Assembly (NCBI RefSeq): GCF_900129265.1
Contig: NZ_FQVG01000005.1
Coordinates: forward strand, 17,796 to 81,795
DNA from: Caloramator proteoclasticus DSM 10124
Lineage (GTDB): Bacteria; Bacillota; Clostridia; Clostridiales; Caloramatoraceae
DNA: 64,000 nucleotides
Direction of reading: 5' to 3'
The notes under the pieces are model-generated. The model saw nothing but the letters and a program-made list of their open reading frames with translations, was not told the DNA's origin and searched no databases. Of this stretch, positions 43,914 to 53,256 are shown piece by piece; the first letter of the stretch is position 1; every line of letters starts with the position of its first letter. The position numbers were made by a program, and so were the translations under genes.

Positions 43914-43960
43914 GACCACAGGAATTTATATAAATGAATCCTGTGGTCCTTTATTTTTTG
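43914..43960 (+). terminator. Intrinsic terminator of nhaC
   Basis: GACCACAGGA (43914-43923) pairs with TCCTGTGGTC (43939-43948), followed by a T-rich run. Confidence 0.85.
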
Positions 43961-43995
43961 TTTTAAATGTGCCACAATATAATTAGGTGATGTAT

Positions 43996-45441
43996 ATGTT
44001 TGATGATTTTCAATTAAATGATGATAAACCATATTATCTTCAGGTTAAGGACTATCTTAAAGAGATAATTCTAAAGGGAATGATACAGGCGGATACAAGG
44101 CTTCCATCAACAAGGGAACTATCAAAGATGCTAAAGGTTTCAAGAAATACAATAATTGAGGCCTATAATTACTTAGAGGACGAGGGTTTTATATATCAAA
44201 AAAAGGCAAAGGGATATTTTGTATCTAAAATACAAAACACACAAAAAACAGTCTTTAACATTGAATGGAGAGAAAAATTAACAAAATTAGCGACTTTGGC
44301 GGATAAGATAGATATAACAAAAAGTGAACCAAAGTGGGAAAAGGGTATGATTTCTTTTAAAAGTATTTCCCCAGATCCTAATCTATTCGATGTTGATGAA
44401 CTTAAAAGGGCCTTTTTAAATAGAATTTCCCTTGAGGAGGGCAAAATACTAAACTATGGTTATGCAAGGGGATATAAACCTCTTATAGATGAAATAAAGA
44501 AGTATTTAAAGCTAAAGGGTATTAATCTTAAGGGAAAGGATGTTATAATTACAAATGGTTATACCGAGGCACTAAATTTAGTATTAGGTGCTGTTTGTAA
44601 TGATAAGGATGAAATACTTTGTGAAAACCCAACCCACAATACAGCCATTAATGCAATGAGGCTAAAGGGACTGAATTTAATCCCGGTTGATATAGAGGAA
44701 TGGGGGTTAAACCTTGAAATTCTTGAGGATAGAATAAAAAACAACAATCCAAAGCTTTTGTATTTGACTCCATCGTATCACAATCCAACTGGAGTTGTTT
44801 TTTCACCAGAGAATAGGCTTAAAATACTTGAAATTGCAAAAAAATATAAACTTCCAATATTAGAGGATGGATTTAATGAGGAATTAAGATACTATAGTTC
44901 TCATATATTGCCTCTTGCAGCACTTGATGATGGTAATAGCATTATATATATAAGCAGTTTTTCAAAGGTGCTATTTCCTGGTCTAAGGATAGGTTGGATT
45001 TTAGCAGATGAGGTTTTGATAGATTATATTGAAAGTTTAAAGAGGAGTCTTAATATACACACCTCCTTTTTAGATCAGGCCATTTTATTTGAGTATCTAA
45101 ATGGTGGAAATTTAGAAAAGTATATAAATAAAGTCAAAAGGATATATAGAGATAAGTTCGAATGGGCACTTGAATGTGTGAAAAAATATATACCACATAA
45201 AAGAATATTAGGTGAGGGAGGGCTTCATCTGTTTTTAGAGTTAAACAGTGCATCAGCAAGGGATGTGTTGAAGGAGTGTCTAAAGCAAGGGGTTATATTT
45301 ACACCAGGAGAAGTGTTTTATATAGATGATAAAGGGGAAAATACATTAAGACTGGGCATATCAAGGGTTACAAATGAAGAAATAGAGAGAGGTTTTAAAA
45401 TAATAGGAGATGTAGTAAAGAAATTGGAGGGATTAAAATGA
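43996..45441 (+). CDS. MocR-type regulator (GntR HTH plus aminotransferase fold)
   Basis: The 481-aa protein has an N-terminal GntR winged helix ([22 protein letters not shown], about 35-60) and a fold type I aminotransferase domain (about 110-475). The PLP lysine is in [15 protein letters not shown]. Such regulators sense PLP adducts. The 4-bp overlap with ddl suggests it controls D-alanine metabolism, as DdlR does in Brevibacillus; this is inferred from context. ATG at 43996 follows AGGTGAT. Confidence 0.87.
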   Translation: MFDDFQLNDDKPYYLQVKDYLKEIILKGMIQADTRLPSTRELSKMLKVSRNTIIEAYNYLEDEGFIYQKKAKGYFVSKIQNTQKTVFNIEWREKLTKLATLADKIDITKSEPKWEKGMISFKSISPDPNLFDVDELKRAFLNRISLEEGKILNYGYARGYKPLIDEIKKYLKLKGINLKGKDVIITNGYTEALNLVLGAVCNDKDEILCENPTHNTAINAMRLKGLNLIPVDIEEWGLNLEILEDRIKNNNPKLLYLTPSYHNPTGVVFSPENRLKILEIAKKYKLPILEDGFNEELRYYSSHILPLAALDDGNSIIYISSFSKVLFPGLRIGWILADEVLIDYIESLKRSLNIHTSFLDQAILFEYLNGGNLEKYINKVKRIYRDKFEWALECVKKYIPHKRILGEGGLHLFLELNSASARDVLKECLKQGVIFTPGEVFYIDDKGENTLRLGISRVTNEEIERGFKIIGDVVKKLEGLK

Positions 45442-46337
45442 AAATTGGAGTAATAATGGGTGGAATATCTTCAGAAAGAGAAATATCACTAAAAACAGGA
45501 ATGGAAATAGCAAACAATCTTGATAAAACAAAGTATGAGGTTGTACCAATACAAATAGATAAAAAAGAGGAACTAATTGAAAAGGTTAAGGGAATTGATT
45601 TTGCCTTTATTGCACTTCACGGACACTTTGGAGAGGATGGAACAGTACAGGGTGTACTTGAAACATTAAATATACCTTATTCAGGATGTGGAGTGCTATC
45701 AAGTGCAATATGTATGGATAAGGATATGACAAAGAGAATATTAAGATTTGGTGGATTAAATACAGCAGATTGGATTATTGCAAAGAGCATTGACTTTGAT
45801 ATGGAAAAGGTAAAAGAGATGGGATATCCTCTTGTTGTTAAACCAAACTCAGGAGGTTCAAGTGTTGCAACTACAATAGTTAATAATGAAGATGAGCTTA
45901 AGGAAGCAGTAAGAGAAGCTCTAAAATATGATACGGAAGTTATGATAGAGGAGTATATAAAGGGTGATGAAATAACCTGTCCAATACTTGATGGTAAGAT
46001 GCTTCCTATACTTGCAATAAAACCAAAATCAGCCTTCTTTGATTATACTTCAAAATATGCCGATGGTGGAGCTGATGAATTTGTTGTTGAGTTTGAAAAG
46101 GAGCTTCAGAAAAAGATAGAATATATGGCAGTTAAAACCTATGAACTATTAAAGTGTAGGGTATATGCAAGAGTAGATATGATAATAAAAGAGGGTATTC
46201 CTTATATATTAGAGGTTAATACTTTGCCTGGTATGACTAAAAACAGCCTTTTCCCAAAGAGTGCAAAGGCAGCAGGAATAAGCTTTTCACAGCTTTTAGA
46301 TACTATTATTGAAAAGTCGTTGGAGTATAATAAGTAA
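45438..46337 (+). CDS. ddl: D-alanine--D-alanine ligase
   Basis: The 299-aa ATP-grasp enzyme makes the D-Ala-D-Ala dipeptide for peptidoglycan. Motifs: [57 protein letters not shown] and EVNTLPGMT. Translationally coupled to the MocR gene. Confidence 0.95.
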   Translation: MKIGVIMGGISSEREISLKTGMEIANNLDKTKYEVVPIQIDKKEELIEKVKGIDFAFIALHGHFGEDGTVQGVLETLNIPYSGCGVLSSAICMDKDMTKRILRFGGLNTADWIIAKSIDFDMEKVKEMGYPLVVKPNSGGSSVATTIVNNEDELKEAVREALKYDTEVMIEEYIKGDEITCPILDGKMLPILAIKPKSAFFDYTSKYADGGADEFVVEFEKELQKKIEYMAVKTYELLKCRVYARVDMIIKEGIPYILEVNTLPGMTKNSLFPKSAKAAGISFSQLLDTIIEKSLEYNK

Positions 46338-46364
46338 ACAAAAGGTGTTTGACCCTTTTGTTTA
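46332..46364. repeat. Left copy of terminator duplicated around element 2
   Basis: AAGTAAACAAAAGGT and CCTTTTGTTTA form a terminator hairpin over the ddl stop. A diverged copy (a few mismatches, one indel) lies at 46641-46674 on the other side of the element, the same arrangement as at 762-1099. Confidence 0.75.
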
Positions 46365-46640
46365 TTTGAGATTGTTGACAAACCTGTCTTGTAGCAAAAA
46401 TCTGAAAAGCCCTATGAAAGGATTTCAAATAGGCATATTTCATGAGCTTTAGCAATTCTTAGCTTTTCGACTTTGGAAAAGTCCGTAATTCGGCACAGGA
46501 CGTGCCGAGCCGAGCGGCCATCAGGACGATGGCATCGCGAGGGTAGGACTTTTTCAAACAAAGAAAAGCTTAGAATTGATTAGCGAAATGAATCAATGCC
46601 TAAGAAATCCTTCATGGGGCTAATCAATTTCAACAGGCAG
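46365..46640. mobile_element. Palindromic insertion element, copy 2 (about 276 bp, opposite orientation)
   Basis: This is the reverse complement of the element at 791-1070. Both ends align (GAGATTGTTGACAAA outer end; AGCCCTATGAAAGG inner arm) and a 69-bp GC-rich core, about 46491-46559, is identical. On the + strand the core shows two hairpins with AGGAC loops (CGGCAC-AGGAC-GTGCCG and GCCATC-AGGAC-GATGGC). No ORF. It lies between ddl and the glycyl-radical gene, flanked by a duplicated terminator, and fills this gap. Confidence 0.8.
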
Positions 46641-46674
46641 AAGTAAACAAAAGGTATTTGGGACCTTTTGTTTA
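46641..46674. repeat. Right copy of terminator duplicated around element 2
   Basis: AAGTAAACAAAAGGT and ACCTTTTGTTTACTT form a hairpin equivalent to 46332-46364. Confidence 0.75.
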
Positions 46675-46729
46675 CTTATTTTCTTTTATAAACCCCTCAT
46701 CTGTGTTATACTAAAATTGAGGTGATATT

Positions 46730-48214
46730 ATGAATGTTTTTGAAATTATATCAAACACTAACATAGACTACAAAGAGAAAAAACACCTTTTGGCACAGGC
46801 AGCAGAAAATACATTAAGCTATGTAAACTTAAGTGTAAAAACCGAAAAGCATTTAAAGAAGGGAATACTTTGTGATATATTTGAAGGACACGCTCCCTAT
46901 AGACCAAGATATATACTTCCAGATTACGAGAAGTATATAGAAAAGGGAAGTGAATATTTAGGAATAGAACCACCAAAGGATATGTATGAGGCAGTTAATG
47001 CACTTATGATAATATATCAGTATGTTCCATCTATAACAGGATATCCTGTTTATGTTGGACAGCTTGATTATATACTTGAAAAGTTTATTGATACAGTTTC
47101 AGAAAAAGAAGCAAGAAATCTAATAAAGATGCTTCTTATAAATATAGAAAAGACGCTTCCAGATGCCTTTGTTCATATGAACATAGGCCCAAAGGAAACA
47201 AGAGCAGGAAGAACTATATTAGAAATGGAAAGAGAGCTTAAAAAGGCAGTTCCAAACATTTCCCTTAAATATTGTAAGGATGAAACATCCCCTGACTTTG
47301 CAAAATTTGCAGCAGAGGTTGCTCTTGAAATAGGTAAACCATATTTTGTAAATCATAAAGAAATTAAGAATATATTAGGTGAAAACTATGGAGTTGCAAG
47401 CTGCTACAATACACTTAAAATAGGTGGAGGCAGCTATACATTGGTAAGATTAAATTTAAAAAAGGCAGCACAGGAGGCAAAGGACTACAAGGATTTTATG
47501 GATAATGTACTACCAAATGTAGTGGATTCCCTATGTGAAGTAATAAATGCAAGGGCAAAGTTTATAGTTGAAGAGGCAAAATTCTTTGAAACCTCCTTTC
47601 TTGCAAGAGAGGGGCTCATAGACATAAATAATTTTACTTCTATGGCAGGTGTTTTTGGCCTATATGAATGTATAGAGCTTTTAACAGGCCTTAAGCTTGG
47701 TCACGATGAAGAGGCAACAAAATACGGAGAAGAAATCTTAGAGAAGATAAAGGGAGTAATAGATAGCATTGAAGGATATGGATGTTTTGGTACTAATGGG
47801 AAAATAGGACTTCACGCACAATCGGGAATAGATTCTGATATAGATGTTACAGCAGGAGTTAGAATAAAAATAGGCAATGAACCAAGTATATATGATCAAG
47901 TAAAAACTGAAGGAAGGCTGCATAGGCATTTTAATACAGGTGTTAGTGACATATATATATTTGATAAGACAGCAAAGCAAAATATAGATGGTGTTATTAA
48001 AATAATAGATGCAGCAATGAAGAGCGGTATAAAGGTTTTTGCACTAAATACAAGTGATTCAGAGCTTATAAGAATAACAGGATATTTGGTAAAGAGAAGT
48101 GATGTTGAAAAATATAATCGTGGTGAAGTGATTCGTGAGGATACTGTAAAGCTTGGTGCAGAGAGCATAAAGAACAACAAAACATTAGATAGAAGGGTTA
48201 GAGAAATCGAATGA
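46730..48214 (+). CDS. yjjI: YjjI-type glycyl-radical enzyme
   Basis: The 494-aa protein matches the small YjjI group of glycyl-radical enzymes. The C-terminal radical motif reads IRITGYLVKRSD (glycine in RITGY), and a candidate catalytic cysteine lies in GVASCYNTLKIGGGSYT. The enzyme is shorter than pyruvate formate-lyase, as usual for this group. Its substrate is unknown. The activase gene follows with a 4-bp overlap and an exporter gene comes next. Confidence 0.85.
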   Translation: MNVFEIISNTNIDYKEKKHLLAQAAENTLSYVNLSVKTEKHLKKGILCDIFEGHAPYRPRYILPDYEKYIEKGSEYLGIEPPKDMYEAVNALMIIYQYVPSITGYPVYVGQLDYILEKFIDTVSEKEARNLIKMLLINIEKTLPDAFVHMNIGPKETRAGRTILEMERELKKAVPNISLKYCKDETSPDFAKFAAEVALEIGKPYFVNHKEIKNILGENYGVASCYNTLKIGGGSYTLVRLNLKKAAQEAKDYKDFMDNVLPNVVDSLCEVINARAKFIVEEAKFFETSFLAREGLIDINNFTSMAGVFGLYECIELLTGLKLGHDEEATKYGEEILEKIKGVIDSIEGYGCFGTNGKIGLHAQSGIDSDIDVTAGVRIKIGNEPSIYDQVKTEGRLHRHFNTGVSDIYIFDKTAKQNIDGVIKIIDAAMKSGIKVFALNTSDSELIRITGYLVKRSDVEKYNRGEVIREDTVKLGAESIKNNKTLDRRVREIE

Positions 48215-49050
48215 AGGGATTTGTAAATAGAATTATAGAAAATAGCTTTATTGATGGACCAGGTAATAGAATGGCCATATTTATGCAGGGATGTAATATG
48301 GCCTGTCTCTATTGCCACAATCCTGAGACGCAAAGGATGTGTACTTTATGCAAAAAATGTTTAGAGGTCTGCAGTACAGGGGCTTTAAGTATAGAGGAGG
48401 GCAGGATAAAATACGATAGAAAAAGGTGTATAGGCTGCGATAAATGTTTAGAGGTGTGTTTAAACTTTTCATCTCCTAAATATTTTGAAATTGAATCAGA
48501 TGAACTTGTGAAACTTATACTAAAAAATGAAATTTTTTTAGATGGCATAACCTTCTCAGGAGGAGAATGTACTCTTCAAACAGATTTTATTATTGATGTA
48601 GTAAAAAAGGTAAAGAATAATAGTAGCTTAACAGCCTTCATAGATACAAATGGACTTATAAATGATGAGAATTTAAATAAGTTAATATCCTGTGTTGATG
48701 GTTTTATGCTTGATGTTAAGGCAGTTGATGATTATATACACAGAGCTCTTACAGGAGTTTCCAATGAATTGGTATTAAAAAATTTAAACATACTTGCTAA
48801 GACAGATCTTTTATATGAAGTGAGGTATGTTTTGGTTGAGGGATATAACGATAGCATAGAAGAGATAAAAAAGTTAGCAGAACTTCTAAAGGAGTTAAAT
48901 GATTATACCCGATTGGTTTTAATACCCTTTAGACCTCTTGGGGTTAAAACCCATTTTAGGAATATGCCCTCCTTTAATAGAGTAAAGTATGATATAATAT
49001 TTGAAGAAGTTTACAAAATACTAAAAGAAAGACTAATAAAAAAGGACTGA
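48211..49050 (+). CDS. yjjW: YjjW-type glycyl-radical enzyme activase (radical SAM)
   Basis: The 279-aa protein has the radical-SAM C-x3-C-x2-C motif GCNMACLYCHNPET, then an inserted double ferredoxin region (CTLCKKCLEVC, CIGCDKCLEVC) typical of larger activases. TFSGGECTLQ follows. It generates the glycyl radical of the upstream enzyme. Confidence 0.9.
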   Translation: MKGFVNRIIENSFIDGPGNRMAIFMQGCNMACLYCHNPETQRMCTLCKKCLEVCSTGALSIEEGRIKYDRKRCIGCDKCLEVCLNFSSPKYFEIESDELVKLILKNEIFLDGITFSGGECTLQTDFIIDVVKKVKNNSSLTAFIDTNGLINDENLNKLISCVDGFMLDVKAVDDYIHRALTGVSNELVLKNLNILAKTDLLYEVRYVLVEGYNDSIEEIKKLAELLKELNDYTRLVLIPFRPLGVKTHFRNMPSFNRVKYDIIFEEVYKILKERLIKKD

Positions 49051-49922
49051 TGAGGATGAAGACAAGAGGTTTTATATATGCAGTAATTTCGGCTGTACTT
49101 TTTGGTTCAGCCGGTATTTTTGTTAAAGAGGGTTATAGCAGCAATTTTTCACCAGTTGATCTTTTAATGCTTCAATATATAATTGCTGGAGTTATTTTAT
49201 TTCTAATATGCTTGATTAGATATAGAGACTCTCTTAAATTAACTAAAACAATGTTTAAAAAATTATTTATACAGGGTGCTATATTCAATACGCTTATGAC
49301 GGTGTTTTTTTATACATCCTTCAAATATTTAACTGCAGCAGAGGCGACTCTTCTTCTTTATACTTATCCTTCTATGGTTGCTATTTATACTTCTTTATTC
49401 AAAAAAAGTAGGATTGGGTATAAGAAAGTAGTTTCTATTTTATTTTCTTTTGTAGGTAGTGTACTTGTTTTAAATCTTTTCAGCATAGAACTAACAAGAG
49501 GTATATACAAAGGAATAATTTATGGACTTTTATCGGCAGTATTTTATTCAGCTATGAACATTTATGCAGAGGAGATTGTAGAAGATGTAAATGAGCTGGT
49601 TATAACCTTCTATACGACAATGTTTTCACTAATAGTACTGTTTATTTTTAATTATAAATTTACTCTAAAGCTATCCTATGTTGATTTTGTTTCAATTAAA
49701 AATGCACTAAATTTAGCTCTATTTTGTGAAATAATACCTCTAACACTTTTATATTCAGCAATAAAGCATATAGGACCAGTTAGTACATCCATTATAAGCA
49801 CCCTTGAGATTCCTTCATCTGCAATACTTGGTGCTGTATTCTTAGGCGAAATATTATCTCCTATACAGATATTTGGCATTCTAATCGTAGTATTAAGTAT
49901 AATATACTTAAAAAAGAGTTGA
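49050..49922 (+). CDS. EamA/DMT-family transporter
   Basis: The 290-aa membrane protein has ten helices in two EamA repeats (AVISAVLFGSAGIFVKEGY; YGLLSAVFYSAMNIYAEEI). It starts at the activase stop and may export the product or take up the substrate of the glycyl-radical enzyme. Substrate unknown. Confidence 0.82.
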   Translation: MRMKTRGFIYAVISAVLFGSAGIFVKEGYSSNFSPVDLLMLQYIIAGVILFLICLIRYRDSLKLTKTMFKKLFIQGAIFNTLMTVFFYTSFKYLTAAEATLLLYTYPSMVAIYTSLFKKSRIGYKKVVSILFSFVGSVLVLNLFSIELTRGIYKGIIYGLLSAVFYSAMNIYAEEIVEDVNELVITFYTTMFSLIVLFIFNYKFTLKLSYVDFVSIKNALNLALFCEIIPLTLLYSAIKHIGPVSTSIISTLEIPSSAILGAVFLGEILSPIQIFGILIVVLSIIYLKKS

Positions 49923-49970
49923 AAATAAAGGATAAGTCGAAGGGGGAGCAATGACTTATCCTTTATTTTT
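49923..49970. terminator. Bidirectional terminator
   Basis: AAAATAAAGGATAAGTC pairs with GACTTATCCTTTATTTT between the transporter and the convergent pgmB gene. Confidence 0.85.
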
Positions 49971-50610
49971 AGAAATTTAGTATATCTATTGTAACACCTT
50001 TAAAAGTATCAATAACCTTATCAGCATCGCCTAAAATTTCAGGTGAACCAACACCAATAACCTTCATATTTGCACGTCTTGCAGCTTCAATTCCAGCAAC
50101 TGCATCTTCAAATACACAGCATTCCTCTGGTTTTAATTTGAGTTCTTCAGCAGCCTTTAAAAAAACTTCTGGATCTGGCTTTGCATTTGCAACCTTTGTC
50201 CCATCAATAACAGCATCAAAATATGGTAAAAGATTTATATTTTTAAGTATTGTCATTGCATTTTTGCTAACTGAACCTAAAGAAATTTTTATTCCTTTTT
50301 CTCTAAGTTCTGTTAAAAAAGCCTTCACTCCATCTAATATTTCACTTTCATCCATTTTAGATATGTATTCCACATACCAACCATTTTTCTTTTCAGCAAG
50401 CTTAAGCTTTGTTTCTTCATCAAATTTTTTATTTCCTATTTCAAGTAGTATCTCAAGGGATTTCATTCTACTAACTCCCTTTAATCTTTCGTTATCTTTT
50501 TCTGTAAATTCAAATCCAAGTTCGTTTGCAAGTCTCTTCCAGGCAAGATAGTGATATTTTGCTGTATCAACAATTACTCCATCTAAATCAAATATACATC
50601 CCTTAATCAT
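49969..50610 (-). CDS. pgmB: Beta-phosphoglucomutase
   Basis: The 213-aa HAD enzyme converts beta-glucose 1-phosphate to glucose 6-phosphate. The nucleophile motif is FDLDGVIVDTAKYH, the cap region has RLKGVSRMKSLE and late motifs are GSVSKNA, KPDPEVFLKAAE and FEDAVAGIEAA. It is divergent from the GH65 phosphorylase, whose product is its substrate. Confidence 0.94.
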   Translation of the reverse strand: MIKGCIFDLDGVIVDTAKYHYLAWKRLANELGFEFTEKDNERLKGVSRMKSLEILLEIGNKKFDEETKLKLAEKKNGWYVEYISKMDESEILDGVKAFLTELREKGIKISLGSVSKNAMTILKNINLLPYFDAVIDGTKVANAKPDPEVFLKAAEELKLKPEECCVFEDAVAGIEAARRANMKVIGVGSPEILGDADKVIDTFKGVTIDILNF

Positions 50611-50650
50611 TATTCTTATCCTCCTTTATAAAGTCTAATACAATTATATC

Positions 50651-50662
50651 AAAAACGTTTTT
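50651..50662. promoter_or_regulatory. LacI-type operator 1
   Basis: Perfect palindrome AAAAACGTTTTT upstream of pgmB, of the type bound by LacI/GalR-family regulators; similar sites lie at 50708-50723, 50836-50845 and 50872-50884. Confidence 0.6.
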
Positions 50663-50707
50663 GTAAACAAAGTATATTTTAAACAAAAATAATTTAGTAT
50701 TTTGCTT

Positions 50708-50723
50708 AAATAAGCGTTTATTT
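50708..50723. promoter_or_regulatory. LacI-type operator 2
   Basis: AAATAAGCGTTTATTT is a near-perfect palindrome with central CG, midway between pgmB and the GH65 gene. Confidence 0.5.
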
Positions 50724-50832
50724 TTGAAAATTAATACATAACATTAAATTTCTAATATTATTTATGTAGTATAAAGCAGAAAAAAAGAGAAAAACGGAGT
50801 TTAAAAAGTCTAAAAATTTTTTCAAAAAAGTA

Positions 50833-50884
50833 TTGAAAACGTTTTTGGTATAATATATAATTAAAATTAGCAAAAACGATTTCG
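50833..50884 (+). promoter_or_regulatory. GH65 promoter with overlapping operators
   Basis: TTGAAA (50833-50838), 17-nt spacer and TATAAT (50856-50861) form a strong promoter. AAAACGTTTT (50836-50845) overlaps the -35, and a weaker half-site-like AAAAACGATTTCG (50872-50884) follows the start. Binding by the LacI-family protein encoded downstream would block transcription. Confidence 0.68.
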
Positions 50885-50900
50885 AAACAGGAGGAAAAAT

Positions 50901-53180
50901 ATGCATAGGGTATGGAATGTTGAAATAAACGAGTATAATTCAACTCAGAATAGAAAGTACGAAACAATTTTTACTTTAGCAAATGGCTATAGAGGTTTAA
51001 GAGGAGCAATAGAGTTTTCTAAAATAGGCGAGAGAGGAAATTTTATTGCTGGTGTTTTTGATAAAAATACTGCTCAGGTTACGGAAATAGTAAATTGCCA
51101 AGACCCTCTAATTTTTAATATTTATGTAGATGGAGAGATAATTGATATAGATAGTACTAACCTCTTGGATTTCAATAGAAGTCTTGATATGAAAAATGGA
51201 ATTTTATATTCAAATTATAAGGTAGAACTTAAGAGTGGAAGAATATTAGAAATAAAAACAGAAAGATTTGTAAGTAGAAATAATGTTCATAGATGGGCTG
51301 CTAAATATATCATAAAGCCTGTAAACTTTAAGGCAAAAATGTTTATTGAAAATATAATTGATGGAACAGTAGTAAATAGTACATTAGACCTAGCAAATCT
51401 TACAAAGCATTTTGAAGTTTTAGATGCAGAGGATTTTAAGCCAGGTATAGCCCTAAAGACAAGAACCTTTGACAACAAAATAGAGATAGTTGAGGCTACA
51501 GCAGTTTTGTCGGAGGATGAAAACGGAAATATATTCAAATCAAGAAAATACACAAAACTTGGAGAAAAGGTAAGGGAACTTTATGAGTTTTTCGTTGAAG
51601 AAGGCAAAGAATATACAGTCTTTAAGTATGGTATTACTTATACTTCAAGGGATACGAAAAAAGAGCTTTTTGAAGTAGCACAAAGGGAGTTAAGAGATTT
51701 TATAAACATAGGATATGAAGCCGAAAAAGAAGCACATTCTAATGTATGGCAAAGATTATGGGATGGTATGGATGTAAAGATAAAGGGTGATGACACAGCT
51801 CAAATAGGAATACGATTTAATTTATTTCAGCTTGCATCATCTGCCTACCCTGATGATCCAAGGGTAAGTATAGCAGCAAAGGCTCTACACGGAGAAGGAT
51901 ATAAAGGACACGTATTTTGGGATACTGAAATTTTTATGCTTCCATTCTTTGTTTATACAAACCCTGAAGTTGCAAAGTCTTTATTAATGTATAGATACAA
52001 CACATTAGATGGTGCAAGAAGAAATGCACAATTAAATGGGTTTAAGGGAGCTCAGTTCCCTTGGGAATCTGCAGATGATGGTACAGAGGTTACTCCAAAG
52101 TGGGGAGTTGACTACGATGGAAATCCGGTTAGAATATGGACAGGCGATGAGGAATATCATATAAACTCAGATATAGCCTTTGGTATATGGGAATACTTTA
52201 GAGCAACTAAGGATGAGGAGTTTTTAATAAATTATGGAACTGAAATACTTCTTGATACAGCAAAGTTCTGGAATAGTAGATTAGAATACAATAAGGCTCA
52301 AGATAGATATGAGATAAATAGAGTAATAGGCCCAGATGAGTTCCACGAACACGTGAACAATAATGTATATACAAATTATCTTGCAAAGTGGAATATGAAA
52401 AAGGCATTAGAGGTAAAAGAGTGGCTAAAGGAGAAGGATAGAATAAAATATAAAACACTCTGCAACCAATTAGGTATTTCAGATGTAGATTTTAAGGAAT
52501 GGGAAGAAAAACTCAATAAAATATATATTCCAATGGCTAAGGATGGAAAACTCATTGAGCAATTTGAAGGGTATTTTGATTTAGCAGATATTGAAATAAC
52601 AGAACACGATGAAAATGGAATGCCTGTATGGCCAGATTTAAAAGGGCATAAGCTTCACGATACACAGCTTATAAAACAACCAGATGTAGTTATGCTAATG
52701 CTTGTTCTTGGTGAAGAATTTGATTTAGAGTCAAAGAAAATAAACTATGAATACTACGAGAAAAGAACAATGCACAAGTCATCACTTAGTCCATCTATGT
52801 ATTCAATAATGGGGCTTACGGTGGGTGACACGCAAAATTCATATAAGTATTTCCTAAAGACAATATTAACAGATCTTGAGGATAACCAAGGAAATGCTGG
52901 ACACGGTCTTCACGCTGCCTCAACTGGTGGTTCTTGGCAAAGTGCAGTTTTTGGATTTGGAGGATTTAGTGTTGATGAAAATGAAATTCCAAACTTTAAC
53001 CCTTGGATACCAGAGGTTTGGGATGAATTCACATATACAATAAATTGGAGAGGTTCAAAGGTTGAGGTTACTGTAGATAGGAAAAATGTAAGCATTTATT
53101 CACAAAAGGATATAGATGTAAAGGTGTATGGTAAAGATTACAGTATAGCAGCAAATGAAAAATTAGTGGTTGCAAGATAA
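50901..53180 (+). CDS. Glycoside hydrolase family 65 disaccharide phosphorylase
   Basis: The 759-aa enzyme splits an alpha-glucoside with phosphate to beta-glucose 1-phosphate. The N-terminal beta-sandwich (about 1-270) leads to an (alpha/alpha)6 barrel; the general acid is E480 in VIGPDEFHEHV, and phosphate-binding region includes GLHAASTGGSW near 665. The family covers maltose, trehalose, kojibiose and nigerose phosphorylases; I cannot choose among them. pgmB next door handles its product. Confidence 0.9.
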   Translation: MHRVWNVEINEYNSTQNRKYETIFTLANGYRGLRGAIEFSKIGERGNFIAGVFDKNTAQVTEIVNCQDPLIFNIYVDGEIIDIDSTNLLDFNRSLDMKNGILYSNYKVELKSGRILEIKTERFVSRNNVHRWAAKYIIKPVNFKAKMFIENIIDGTVVNSTLDLANLTKHFEVLDAEDFKPGIALKTRTFDNKIEIVEATAVLSEDENGNIFKSRKYTKLGEKVRELYEFFVEEGKEYTVFKYGITYTSRDTKKELFEVAQRELRDFINIGYEAEKEAHSNVWQRLWDGMDVKIKGDDTAQIGIRFNLFQLASSAYPDDPRVSIAAKALHGEGYKGHVFWDTEIFMLPFFVYTNPEVAKSLLMYRYNTLDGARRNAQLNGFKGAQFPWESADDGTEVTPKWGVDYDGNPVRIWTGDEEYHINSDIAFGIWEYFRATKDEEFLINYGTEILLDTAKFWNSRLEYNKAQDRYEINRVIGPDEFHEHVNNNVYTNYLAKWNMKKALEVKEWLKEKDRIKYKTLCNQLGISDVDFKEWEEKLNKIYIPMAKDGKLIEQFEGYFDLADIEITEHDENGMPVWPDLKGHKLHDTQLIKQPDVVMLMLVLGEEFDLESKKINYEYYEKRTMHKSSLSPSMYSIMGLTVGDTQNSYKYFLKTILTDLEDNQGNAGHGLHAASTGGSWQSAVFGFGGFSVDENEIPNFNPWIPEVWDEFTYTINWRGSKVEVTVDRKNVSIYSQKDIDVKVYGKDYSIAANEKLVVAR

Positions 53181-53256
53181 AGTAGTAACAGTAGAACTTG
53201 AAGGGTGCTTGCAGAAGTAATATTATTAATATAAAAAGAATTTAAGGGGTGTAATT

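Noticed and set aside
46365..46640. CRISPR array or tandem repeats
   Set aside because: The internal similarity is an inverted, hairpin-forming structure with no regular spacers.
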